A stretch of 17,612 bases of DNA from Bacteroidota bacterium (lineage in GTDB: Bacteria > Bacteroidota > Bacteroidia > Bacteroidales > FEN-979). Position 1 is the stretch's first letter. Each line of letters begins with the position of its first letter. Location: NCBI GenBank assembly GCA_026391755.1, contig JAPLDN010000170.1, positions 1-17,612 of the forward strand, given 5' to 3'. A model generated the notes under the pieces. It did no database searches and was not told the DNA's origin. It was given only the letters and a program-made list of their open reading frames with translations. Below, piece after piece: positions 8,220 through 15,736 of this stretch. Position numbers and translations under genes: made by a program.

Positions 8220-9212
8220 TTATTTTTCAGGCTTGTACTTAGAACCGGCCAGGATCTTCTGGGAATCTTTTTCTTTCAGCAGCTGTTCAATGCTTACATC
8301 GGGATTCCGTTCCATGTATTGTTTTACGATCTGCCAGCCTATCCAGTTGCCGAGCAAGGGAGGAGAAAACTTTGAGAATTCAGCAGTGAAAGGGCCATCG
8401 GAAGTGAATACCCTTATTATACGGCCGTCATTGGAATATAACATATGGTTTTCTATGATAGCGGCCCATACCTGGAACTCATTCTTTTTTATCCAGTCAT
8501 ATTGCAGCAGTGTATAACCGATTTTGATCCTGTCGGGGGCCGACGGTATTATGACATCCTGGATGTAAAGCCTTTTACCTGATTCAACCATGATATCAAG
8601 AAGACTTGTGCCCCCTGTCTCAACAGGGAAATTTGAGTTCGCCAGCAATCTCACACAATCGGGGACAATGTTTTGTTCGTTCATTCTTTCGACGCTGTAT
8701 TGTGAAACCCCGTCGGCCTTGTAAGGGGCGAAATCCTTCCCCAGGTAGTTGTCGAGACCTATCAGGAGCACCGAATCGGAATACTGAACCGGGTATTCGT
8801 AATCGCCACCTGAGATATATGCATAAACCAGGGGAATGGGGAAAGCGGGAAAATAATATTTAAAGTGTTTGAAAGCCGCATCCAGGTCTTTTTCAATGTT
8901 GCTGACTTCAGGATATTTCAGCCTGACGGCCCTGATAAAATCCTGGTTGCGCGGATTATCCATATAATCCTTTAAGGTCGAAAGCTTTGAAGGATCATCG
9001 AGGCTGTCACCGAGGAAGATCCTGTAACGGGGCTGCAGCTTTTTAATATCGTGGTGGAAGTCAGCCGTATTGGTATTAAAGAGGTCCAGGTCATAACGCT
9101 GGATCTTAACCTGCGGGATAACGATCTTTGAAACATCCGACTCATGGTTCCCCCTGCGTCCACATCCGCAGAAAATTAAAATAATTGACAGCAGTACCGT
9201 AAATTGCTTCAT
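8220..9212 (-). CDS. gldB: GldB-like gliding motility lipoprotein
   Basis: Predicted lipoprotein of 330 residues. From ATG 9212 it begins MKQFTVLLSIILIFCGCGRR, with a lipobox ending at Cys17 (or Cys15); a TTG at 9218 would add two residues. GldB is a lipoprotein required for gliding in Flavobacterium. Homologues are widespread in Bacteroidota, including non-gliders, so motility cannot be inferred from this gene alone. Family-like stretches include IQRYDLDLF, the Y-F-P-xFP-I-P-L-V-Y-A-Y-I-S-G segment, LIGLDNYLGKDF and the C-terminal PPLLGNWIGWQIVKQYMERN. Proximity to nadE agrees with an arrangement I recall from related genomes. It lies upstream of comM on the same strand and diverges from the PorT-like gene across 9213-9327. 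Confidence 0.82.
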   Translation of the reverse strand: MKQFTVLLSIILIFCGCGRRGNHESDVSKIVIPQVKIQRYDLDLFNTNTADFHHDIKKLQPRYRIFLGDSLDDPSKLSTLKDYMDNPRNQDFIRAVRLKYPEVSNIEKDLDAAFKHFKYYFPAFPIPLVYAYISGGDYEYPVQYSDSVLLIGLDNYLGKDFAPYKADGVSQYSVERMNEQNIVPDCVRLLANSNFPVETGGTSLLDIMVESGKRLYIQDVIIPSAPDRIKIGYTLLQYDWIKKNEFQVWAAIIENHMLYSNDGRIIRVFTSDGPFTAEFSKFSPPLLGNWIGWQIVKQYMERNPDVSIEQLLKEKDSQKILAGSKYKPEK

Positions 9213-9240
9213 AAACAAACAAACGTTATTAACGGTTGAT

Positions 9241-9299
9241 TATTTTTGGATAAAATTATTGAAAATGGGAAATGAGCCATGTCTAAATCTTTAAATTTG
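9241..9299 (+). promoter_or_regulatory. Candidate -7 boxes ahead of the porT-like gene
   Basis: Two exact TAnnTTTG matches lie in the 115-base divergent spacer: TATTTTTG (9241-9248) and TAAATTTG (9292-9299). The second is 28 bases before the ATG and is the better placed. Neither has a clear TTTG at -33. No convincing box was found on the minus strand for gldB; a TAACGTTTG just upstream of its start has one extra base. Confidence 0.4.
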
Positions 9300-9327
9300 T
9301 TTTTTCAGGTTTAAACCAAGGATCCTC

Positions 9328-10014
9328 ATGAGAAAAAATATTCATTTTTTTGTTATCGTATTACTTCTTCCCCTGCATTCAGTTTTTGCGCAAGAAAAAA
9401 AACCGGAGATCAAGCTGGGACTTAAATTTGCCCCTGACATCTCCTTTATCACTCCTTCCACCCAGGATTACAGCAGCAACGGTGCAAAACTGGGAGGCGT
9501 GATGGGGTTAATCTGTGATTTTTATTTCGCTGAGCATTATGCATTTTCAACAGGAATTAATTTCGCTTTTCTCGGAGGAAAGATGACTTATCCTGATATG
9601 ATTCACGACACCCTGAAAGGAACCACCAACAGCAATCTCAGCTTTACATATATAGAGATCCCCCTTATGGTCAAAATGTTCACCAAGAAGTTTGGGAAAT
9701 GTTCATTTTTCGGGCAGGTAGGTTTTGGAACAGGGTTCAGGATCGCTGCGCATGAGAACAACGACTTTACCGGGGACAAAGGCTATACCCAGTCCGAGAA
9801 AAAGGATATTATGAGCCAGACCACCGCTATCAGGGAATCGGTGATCATTGGATTGGGCACCGAGATTTACCTGGACCAGTCGACCAGGATATTTTTAGGG
9901 CTGGGATACAGTAACAGCCTTAATAACGTTATGAAAGGATACAATGCTGTTACGAAGCTGAATCAGAAAGCCTATCTTAACTATGCCGAACTGAATATCG
10001 GTGTAATGTTTTAA
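9328..10014 (+). CDS. PorT-like outer-membrane beta-barrel protein
   Basis: 228 residues with a Sec signal peptide (MRKNIHFFVIVLLLPLHSVFA, cleavage likely before QEKK). The mature part has alternating hydrophobic/polar strands typical of an 8-10-strand outer-membrane barrel (KLGLKFAPDISF, YAFSTGINFAFLGGKM, FTYIEIPLMVKMF, CSFFGQVGFGTGF, IFLGLGYSNSL) and ends in Phe (NIGVMF), as many outer-membrane proteins do. The pattern fits the PorT/outer_membrane_beta-barrel_2 group; PorT itself belongs to the type IX secretion machinery of Bacteroidota, but many paralogues are unrelated to secretion, so only the fold is called. nadE starts two bases after its stop, so the two are probably co-transcribed although their functions look unrelated. 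Confidence 0.75.
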   Translation: MRKNIHFFVIVLLLPLHSVFAQEKKPEIKLGLKFAPDISFITPSTQDYSSNGAKLGGVMGLICDFYFAEHYAFSTGINFAFLGGKMTYPDMIHDTLKGTTNSNLSFTYIEIPLMVKMFTKKFGKCSFFGQVGFGTGFRIAAHENNDFTGDKGYTQSEKKDIMSQTTAIRESVIIGLGTEIYLDQSTRIFLGLGYSNSLNNVMKGYNAVTKLNQKAYLNYAELNIGVMF

Positions 10015-10016
10015 TT

Positions 10017-11672
10017 ATGCAGATTGCACTTGCCCAGCTGAACTACCGCATCGGTGACTTTGAACAAAACGTGGCCAGGATCATCGATGGCATACATAAG
10101 GCAAAGGCTGCGGGAGCCGATCTTGCAGTATTTGCCGAATTATCGGTTTGCGGTTATCCTCCGCGTGATTTTCTCGAGTTCGACGATTTCATTGAAAAAT
10201 GCTACCAGGGAATCCTCAGGATAGCCGAAGAATGTAACGATATTGCGGCAATTGTTGGCAGCCCTTCGCTGAACCCTGCCGATAAAGGGAAACCCCTTTA
10301 CAACTCAGCTTACTTTCTTTCCGAAGGAAGGATACAATCGGTAATCCATAAAACACTGCTGCCGAATTACGATGTATTTGACGAATACAGGTATTTCGAG
10401 CCAAACCGGCTTCCCAATGAAGTCATTGAATTTAAAGGCCGGCGGATTGCATTGACCATATGCGAAGATCTCTGGAATGTTTCCGACGATCCCCTGTATG
10501 TAAGGAACCCCATGGATGAGCTGATCAGGTTAAATCCTGATCTTATCATTAATATAGCTGCTTCTCCTTTTCACTATGACCAGCCTGTTGCAAGGTACGA
10601 CGTGCTTAAGCGTAATGCTTTAACATACGGACTTCCTGTTTTTTATGTGAACCACATCGGTGGGCAAACCGAGCTGTTGTTCGACGGAGGCTCCTTGGCG
10701 GTCAATGCAGCTGGTGAGTTAGTGGCGGAGTTAAACAGGTTCTCCGAAGATTTTCAGATAGTGGATACCGAAGATCTGGTGTTTTTGCATCTGACATCTG
10801 ATATCCGAAATCCGATGTCAGATCCCGTATCCCGGATTTCTCTTATCCATGACGCCTTGGTTATGGGGATCAGGGACTACTTCGGTAAAATGGGTTTTGT
10901 CAAAGCCATTCTTGGTTTATCAGGCGGCATCGATTCCGCCGTAACCCTTGTACTTGCAGCGGAAGCCCTGGGGAATGACAATGTGAAAGCTCTGCTTCTT
11001 CCTTCCCGGTTTTCATCAGACCACAGCATAAAAGATGCAAAAGACCTGGCCGGCAATCTTGGCGTAGGATATGAGATAATCCCGATTGAAGAAGCTTTCA
11101 GGGCGGTTGAACACAGTCTTGAATCCCAGTTCAACGGGCTGGCTTTTAATCTCACCGAGGAAAATGTCCAGGCCAGGATCAGGGCAGTTATCATGATGGC
11201 ATTGTCAAATAAATTCGGGTATATACTGTTAAATACATCAAATAAAAGTGAAGCTGCCGTGGGTTACGGCACCCTATACGGCGATATGTGCGGAGGGTTA
11301 TCGGTATTGGGCGATGTATATAAAACCCAGGTTTATGAACTTTCGCGTTATATTAACCGTGAAAAAGAGATCATCCCGCTGAATTCAATAAGCAAACCCC
11401 CTTCGGCTGAGCTCCGCCCGGGTCAGAAAGACTCGGATTCCTTACCCGAATACCATATCCTTGATAAAATATTATACCTGTATATTGAAGAAAGAAAAGG
11501 GCCGAAAGAATTATTGGAAGCAGGCTTCGATGAAGCCACGGTAAAACGGGTCCTGAAACTGGTTAACACCAGTGAATATAAACGCTACCAAACCCCTCCC
11601 ATACTCAGGGTTTCCCCAAAAGCCTTCGGGATGGGGCGTCGCATGCCGATTGTTGGGAAATACCTATCCTGA
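10017..11672 (+). CDS. nadE: Glutamine-dependent NAD(+) synthetase
   Basis: Two-domain enzyme of 551 residues that amidates deamido-NAD using ammonia released from glutamine, the last step of NAD synthesis. The N-terminal nitrilase/amidohydrolase domain (~1-250) has the Glu41 (FAELSVCGYPPRD), Lys112 (HKTLLPNY) and Cys149 (LTICEDLW) triad. The C-terminal synthetase (~280-551) has the ATP loop LGLSGGIDSAV (~299-308), NTSNKSEAAVGYGTLYGD and the GDVYKTQVYELSRYIN stretch. The linker at residues 258-270 is encoded by a 35-bp array of five heptamers and reads HLTSDIRNPMSDP; the frame stays open across it, so the enzyme is probably intact. The start is ATG 10017, two bases after the PorT-like stop. 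Its stop abuts the nfu stop on the other strand. Confidence 0.95.
   Translation: MQIALAQLNYRIGDFEQNVARIIDGIHKAKAAGADLAVFAELSVCGYPPRDFLEFDDFIEKCYQGILRIAEECNDIAAIVGSPSLNPADKGKPLYNSAYFLSEGRIQSVIHKTLLPNYDVFDEYRYFEPNRLPNEVIEFKGRRIALTICEDLWNVSDDPLYVRNPMDELIRLNPDLIINIAASPFHYDQPVARYDVLKRNALTYGLPVFYVNHIGGQTELLFDGGSLAVNAAGELVAELNRFSEDFQIVDTEDLVFLHLTSDIRNPMSDPVSRISLIHDALVMGIRDYFGKMGFVKAILGLSGGIDSAVTLVLAAEALGNDNVKALLLPSRFSSDHSIKDAKDLAGNLGVGYEIIPIEEAFRAVEHSLESQFNGLAFNLTEENVQARIRAVIMMALSNKFGYILLNTSNKSEAAVGYGTLYGDMCGGLSVLGDVYKTQVYELSRYINREKEIIPLNSISKPPSAELRPGQKDSDSLPEYHILDKILYLYIEERKGPKELLEAGFDEATVKRVLKLVNTSEYKRYQTPPILRVSPKAFGMGRRMPIVGKYLS
10789..10823 (+). repeat. Five-heptamer array inside nadE, also palindromic
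   Basis: Five consecutive 7-mers: ATCTGAC, ATCTGAT, ATCCGAA, ATCCGAT, GTCAGAT. The first ten bases (10789-10798) and last ten (10814-10823) form a perfect inverted repeat, so the array can fold into a hairpin. It lies in the inter-domain linker and is translated in frame. Confidence 0.7.
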
Positions 11673-11927
11673 TTACACGGTCTGAACCGATTCCACACCT
11701 TTAATTTCCGGGATGGCACGGACTACAGCTGCTTCAATTCCGTTTTTCAGGGTCATCTGCGAATGCGGGCAATTGCCGCACATTCCGAGAAGCCTTAAGT
11801 TGACAACCTTATCTTCGGTCATATCAACATATTCCACATCGCCTCCATCGGCCTGCAGGTAAGGACGAATTTGTTCTATTACGTTTTTAACTTTGTTCTC
11901 AAGTTCGATATCTATCATGTCATGCAT
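11673..11927 (-). CDS. NifU C-terminal-domain (Nfu-type) iron-sulfur protein
   Basis: 84-residue single-domain Nfu protein that binds and hands on a 4Fe-4S cluster to target apoproteins. IRPYLQADGGDVEYVD is the signature N-terminal part, and MCGNCPHSQMTLKNGIE holds the CxxC cluster-binding motif. It ends GVESVQTV. ATG 11927 gives MHDMIDIE; a second ATG at 11918 is equally good. The partner Fe-S gene mrp is on the same strand 3.8 kb upstream, separated by the lipoprotein and kinase genes. A near-match to a -7 box (TATCTTTA, minus strand at 11947-11940) lies about 13 bases upstream. The 3' end abuts nadE. Confidence 0.92.
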   Translation of the reverse strand: MHDMIDIELENKVKNVIEQIRPYLQADGGDVEYVDMTEDKVVNLRLLGMCGNCPHSQMTLKNGIEAAVVRAIPEIKGVESVQTV

Positions 11928-12005
11928 TGTTTGAGGGTGTAAAGATAGTGAAAAATCATAACGTTCATATCAGCCTTATATGCCAGGTCGCAGGATATAA
12001 AATCC

Positions 12006-12036
12006 TTGACATTAGGTATTAGATATGTTATATTTG
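12006..12036 (+). promoter_or_regulatory. Bacteroidota-type promoter for the lipoprotein pair
   Basis: TTG at 12006-12008, a 20-base spacer, then TATATTTG at 12029-12036. This fits the Bacteroidota consensus (TTTG, 19-21 bases, TAnnTTTG) better than any other site in the window. It puts transcription start near 12043, downstream of the ATG at 12025, and so decides the start of the next gene. Confidence 0.65.
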
Positions 12037-12072
12037 TATCTTAGAATTAAACGTTCAGGTCTGCCTTTTAAC

Positions 12073-12378
12073 GTGAAACTGATAACCCTGATCGGAATTA
12101 TTACTGTTCTGTTACTTCCGCTAATGCTTATGACCAACTGCAAACCACCGGAATCGAAGAACATAATCAAGGATGAATATCAGCAGATAAAAAAAATCCT
12201 TGATAAGGCGATGTCAAGTGATAATCCTTTACAAAAATTTCACCAGGAACTTCCGCGGATACAAAAATTCTCAACCGTTGACAGTGCATGGGTAACTAAC
12301 ATAGCTTTTTTTGTCAGATTCAGGGAAGGAGGAACTGTTTCCTGGATCCTGGATGCTAAAGATCTGAGAAAGCCCTGA
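12073..12378 (+). CDS. Small lipoprotein, paralogue of the next protein's N-terminal domain
   Basis: 101 residues from a GTG at 12073: basic start, a long hydrophobic stretch and a lipobox-like MLMTNC (Cys23). An ATG at 12025 in the same frame is rejected because it lies upstream of the predicted transcription start and would put a polar, basic segment before the signal peptide. Residues 35-93 align without gaps to residues 46-104 of the following protein; I count 20 identities in 59, including Y-x-Q-I, N-x-x-Q-[KR]-F-x-Q, AW and FV[RK]F followed by G-x-V-x-W. The protein therefore consists of a signal plus this one domain. No function is recognised. Because the partner carries a caspase-like core, a prodomain-type inhibitor or chaperone role is possible. 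It is 33 bases upstream of the partner and shares its promoter. Confidence 0.7.
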   Translation: MKLITLIGIITVLLLPLMLMTNCKPPESKNIIKDEYQQIKKILDKAMSSDNPLQKFHQELPRIQKFSTVDSAWVTNIAFFVRFREGGTVSWILDAKDLRKP

Positions 12379-12411
12379 ATCATGAAATTTACCGTACCAA
12401 AATAAACGATC

Positions 12412-14268
12412 ATGAAAACATTTATCTGGAAACTTTCACTGTTGGTGCTGCTGGTGATTGCAATTATTGCTGCCTGTAAAAAAAGCACTGACAATTCCGG
12501 CAGTTCAGCGGGGCTGACCGATGCCGAAAAAACCGCCATCACCAACACTTACAGCCAGATCTCTTCAACTTTGAACAACTCTTTACTTGACACAAATGCA
12601 ATTCAACGGTTCAATCAGAATCTCGCATCGATTAAACAACTACCGCAGGTTGAGAATGCCTGGATTAAAGACAGTGCTTTATTTGTTAAATTCAGCAATG
12701 CCGGACTGGTTTTCTGGTATATCCCCAATAAATACCTAATACCCCCTTACGGGTATAAAGCAGCAGGCAAAAAATCCGGGACACGCATCCCGGTAGGGAA
12801 CAATAAAGCCTGCCTGATCAACCAGCAATATAATGATGAAAGCAGGCAATATTGCAAAGACATTATTAATACCCTGGACCAGGAATTTATCGATAACGGA
12901 TATGAAACCACTATCGTCAATGGAGGGGATGTCAATCTTAGTTTCCTGCAAAATGACTTATTCAAATACGGAGCTATTTTCTTTATATCGCATGGTGCAT
13001 ATGATGGAACAAGGACCTGGATAGTTACCGGCGAGGAACCTCCGAATGCCCAGGATAACCCGTTGCAGAAGTTGTTAAATGATCAGTATTTATGGTGGAA
13101 CCAGGGGCTTATCAGTGCCGGTACTGTTCATGAAGAGAGGAACGGACATCAAACGGCCGTCACATATTACGCGTTTTCCGATAAATATGTATCTGATGCA
13201 TACGCCGACGGAGCATTCCCCAGTTCACTGATCTACCTGGTTGCCTGTCAGTCATTCAAAGGGACAACACAGTTGGCGCAAGCCTATCACTTAAAAGGCG
13301 TGGGAGTCACTATCGGATGGGATGAAACGAATTGTGCAGGTCAATCGACAGGGAAAATGCTGTTTGATCTGCTGCTTGGCGGATTGACTGTCGACAGCGC
13401 TTTCTTTCAGTTGCCGGATGATGCCAAGAATGATTATTGCGCAGTTCCGGCCGGGGCTCACCTGACATATTATCCGCCGGCGGGAAAAGACATTTGCCTG
13501 GTGGGTGAGAAAAAGGCGGAAATCATTATTACTTCCTTGCATGACGGTGAAACCATAACCAGCCGGGTGCTCAGCCTTGAAGGGTATATGGATAGTGTGC
13601 AATCTGTAACTAACGGGGTTGTTGAGATCAACGGTGTTCCTACGATACTCCGGCTGGACGATGGCACACATTTCAGCCAGAGTATCGTGATACAGAATGG
13701 CCCGAATACCATCAAGGTTACCGGTTACGGCAAACAAGCCAATGGAAACACGGTGACTGCTACAAAAAAAATAAGCGTTAACGGCAATTTCCCAACTCTT
13801 GATATATTCACCGAACTGAGGTGGAATACAAACTATTCGGATATTGATTTCCATATGCTTCCCCCGGGCGGAACCATTGACGATCTATGGACTTCTTCTG
13901 ATTGCTATTATTCAAATAAATCTCCCTCCTGGGGCGGGGTTCTCGATGTTGACAATACCTATGGGTATGGACCGGAGCATATTACCGTTCCAATAGCAAA
14001 TCAGTCAGGTTCTTACCGCTTGTTTGTTCACTATTACAAGGATCACGGAGGCGGCGTAACCCAGGCATTTGTTGATGTAGGCGTTAAAGACGGTCCATTG
14101 AAACACCTGGGGCCATATACCCTTGTGAACAATGGAGGGAACGAATCAGGGGACGTCTGGGAAGCCTGTACTATAGATTTTCCGTCCGGAACCATTACTC
14201 CGGTAAACAAATACTATTACCTGGGTCCGAAATTTAAATCATCCAACCTGCCTCAAAAAGGTAAATAA
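12412..14268 (+). CDS. Lipoprotein with clan-CD (caspase/gingipain-like) core, Ig-like and DUF2135-like domains
   Basis: 618-residue lipoprotein with a clear lipobox (IIAAC, Cys22). Order: N-terminal domain (~46-105) shared with the preceding small lipoprotein; caspase-like core (~130-345); Ig-like beta-sandwich (~370-457); C-terminal DUF2135/YfaP-like domain (~462-598). The core has the two clan-CD hallmarks after hydrophobic strands: His194-Gly in AIFFISHGAYDG and Ala-Cys279 in LIYLVACQSFKG. GVGVTIGWDETNC and LLGGLTVDSAF resemble the end of C25/CHAT-type domains. The last domain contains LRWNTNYSDIDFHMLPPGG, GGVLDVDNTYGYGPEHITVP and GSYRLFVHYY, the pattern I associate with DUF2135. I infer a periplasmic or surface cysteine peptidase; activity and specificity are unproven. 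It shares a promoter with the small lipoprotein and converges on a histidine kinase 9 bases away. Confidence 0.75.
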   Translation: MKTFIWKLSLLVLLVIAIIAACKKSTDNSGSSAGLTDAEKTAITNTYSQISSTLNNSLLDTNAIQRFNQNLASIKQLPQVENAWIKDSALFVKFSNAGLVFWYIPNKYLIPPYGYKAAGKKSGTRIPVGNNKACLINQQYNDESRQYCKDIINTLDQEFIDNGYETTIVNGGDVNLSFLQNDLFKYGAIFFISHGAYDGTRTWIVTGEEPPNAQDNPLQKLLNDQYLWWNQGLISAGTVHEERNGHQTAVTYYAFSDKYVSDAYADGAFPSSLIYLVACQSFKGTTQLAQAYHLKGVGVTIGWDETNCAGQSTGKMLFDLLLGGLTVDSAFFQLPDDAKNDYCAVPAGAHLTYYPPAGKDICLVGEKKAEIIITSLHDGETITSRVLSLEGYMDSVQSVTNGVVEINGVPTILRLDDGTHFSQSIVIQNGPNTIKVTGYGKQANGNTVTATKKISVNGNFPTLDIFTELRWNTNYSDIDFHMLPPGGTIDDLWTSSDCYYSNKSPSWGGVLDVDNTYGYGPEHITVPIANQSGSYRLFVHYYKDHGGGVTQAFVDVGVKDGPLKHLGPYTLVNNGGNESGDVWEACTIDFPSGTITPVNKYYYLGPKFKSSNLPQKGK

Positions 14269-14277
14269 AGTTTCTGC

Positions 14278-15690
14278 TTATTTACTGAACCTGACAGTAA
14301 AGCAACTGCCTTTGTGGTTTGTAATGTCGAGGGTTCCGTTCATCTGGCTTTCAGCCCAGAGGCTTACTAGCTGAAGGCCCATTGAAGATGTTTGTTTTTC
14401 GTCCATGGAAGGCGTGAATCCGATCCCGTTATCTGAAACCCGGAGAATATATGAAGCGCCTTCGGTGCTGAGTTTCACGCTGACTAAAGCCCTTTCCCTG
14501 AAGCCTTCGGGAAAGGCATATTTCAGTGAATTTGTAACCAGCTCATTCACAATCAGGCCACAAGGCATTGCGCGTTCCGCATCCAGAATGATATCACTGC
14601 AATCAACATCCGCCTTTATCTGATGACTATTAGAAAAAATGGTAAAAAGATTCGACACCAGTATTGAAAGATAATGCTGCATCGAAACTCTTGAAAGCTT
14701 TTCGCTCTGGAAAAGCTCCTGGTAAATAACCGATATGGTGCGAATCTGTTCCTTAATTTCTTTAATGATTTGAAGTGAATTTTCATCCCTGATTTCAGAG
14801 CTCCTGAGATCTATCAGGGCAAGAATGGTCTGGAGGTTATTTTTCACCCTGTGATGAACTTCCCTGAGCAATATTTCTTTTTCTTTCAGCGCAGCCCTGA
14901 GCATTTCTTCATTCCGTTTACGCTCCGAAATATCGCGTGCAATGGCCCACATTGCAGAAGGATTTCCTTCGTCATCCCTGATCAGAAAAGTTCGCATCTC
15001 AACAGGAATGATATGTCCGTCCCTGGCCTTGTATTCCTTTTCATAGACAACCGAAGATCCCAGGGGCAGGATTTCCTGCTCAACCAGTCTCTTTTCCATG
15101 GCATGCCATTTCTCGGGAGTCAGATCATTATAGGTGAGCTTCAGCAATTCTTCTTCCGAATAACCAAGCAACTTCCTGTAACTTTCATTACATTCCTGAA
15201 TTTCTCCTTTCATATTGACAGAGACAAAGGCATCGGTCATGCTTGAATGTAGCTCGCGGTATTTCTTTTCTGAAAGAAGAAGCTGTTTTTCTATTCGCTT
15301 CAGTTCTGAAATTTCCCTCACTGCCCCCATGAGATGCGTAACCTTTCCGTCGGGTCCTTTTTTATGGCGGGCAAATATTCTGATCCAGCGCTGCTGCCCT
15401 TCTTTATGAAAGGACCGGCACTCGAGTTCCCCTTTTTCTGTTGTTGTGAGCATCTGGCGGATGAAATCCCGGAGTAAGCATATGTCTTCGGGATGAACGA
15501 TGTTCATCCAAAGATCAGGAGTGAGAGCTTCAGTAAAAGTGCGACCTGTGTTTTTCAGAATGTTTTCGGAGGCCCAGCTTAGCTTGAGATTCATGTCAGA
15601 ATCCACATCGATAACAAAAATATAATCGGCAATCACCTCATTAATAAGGCGGTGTCTCCATTCGCTGTCTTTGATGTGTTGTTCTTGCAT
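14278..15690 (-). CDS. Soluble PAS-PAS-HisKA_2 sensor histidine kinase
   Basis: 470 residues with no transmembrane segment, so a cytoplasmic sensor. Two PAS domains precede the kinase: PAS_3-like at ~15-130 (ending MGAVREISELKRIEKQL) and a second at ~140-260 (VNMKGEIQECNESYRKLLGY to AMWAIARDISERKRNEEML). The HisKA_2-type dimerisation helix LLREVHHRVKNNLQTILAL carries the phospho-acceptor His280. The ATPase domain has the N-box NELVTNSLKYAFP (N382), DNGIGF (420-425) and SSMGLQLV. This class often passes phosphate to single-domain or output regulators encoded elsewhere; no response regulator is in this window, so it is an orphan here. The ligand of the PAS domains is not evident. It is convergent to the caspase-like lipoprotein gene and follows mrp by 43 bases. 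Confidence 0.92.
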   Translation of the reverse strand: MQEQHIKDSEWRHRLINEVIADYIFVIDVDSDMNLKLSWASENILKNTGRTFTEALTPDLWMNIVHPEDICLLRDFIRQMLTTTEKGELECRSFHKEGQQRWIRIFARHKKGPDGKVTHLMGAVREISELKRIEKQLLLSEKKYRELHSSMTDAFVSVNMKGEIQECNESYRKLLGYSEEELLKLTYNDLTPEKWHAMEKRLVEQEILPLGSSVVYEKEYKARDGHIIPVEMRTFLIRDDEGNPSAMWAIARDISERKRNEEMLRAALKEKEILLREVHHRVKNNLQTILALIDLRSSEIRDENSLQIIKEIKEQIRTISVIYQELFQSEKLSRVSMQHYLSILVSNLFTIFSNSHQIKADVDCSDIILDAERAMPCGLIVNELVTNSLKYAFPEGFRERALVSVKLSTEGASYILRVSDNGIGFTPSMDEKQTSSMGLQLVSLWAESQMNGTLDITNHKGSCFTVRFSK

Positions 15691-15710
15691 TAATCAGGTC
15701 ATTAAACAGA

Positions 15711-15736
15711 TAAGCAAATTTATAAACTTTTGCTTA
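15711..15736 (-). promoter_or_regulatory. Inverted repeat with a -7 box between mrp and the histidine kinase
   Basis: TAAGCAAA (15711-15718) and TTTGCTTA (15729-15736) form a perfect 8-bp inverted repeat around a 10-base A/T-rich centre, and include the mrp stop codon. On the minus strand the same DNA contains TAAATTTG (15722-15715), an exact TAnnTTTG box about 25 bases before the kinase ATG. It could be the kinase promoter, a weak mrp terminator, or an operator. Confidence 0.45.

Noticed and set aside
9213..9224. AAAC tetranucleotide run upstream of gldB
   Set aside because: Only about three units in an A/T-rich divergent spacer; it is common in this base composition and has no supporting structure.
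10789..10823. CRISPR-like or transcription-terminator reading of the heptamer palindrome
   Set aside because: Units are 7 bases with no spacers, there are no cas genes, and no T-run follows the hairpin; it also lies inside an open coding frame.
12025..12072. In-frame ATG upstream of the small lipoprotein, adding 16 residues
   Set aside because: It lies upstream of the transcription start predicted from the TTG-N20-TATATTTG promoter and would place a polar segment before the signal peptide; GTG 12073 gives a normal lipoprotein start.
13291..13854. Minus-strand frame (187 codons) opposite the caspase-like lipoprotein
   Set aside because: The composition is irregular, no motif is visible, and the plus-strand protein has clear domains across the same bases.
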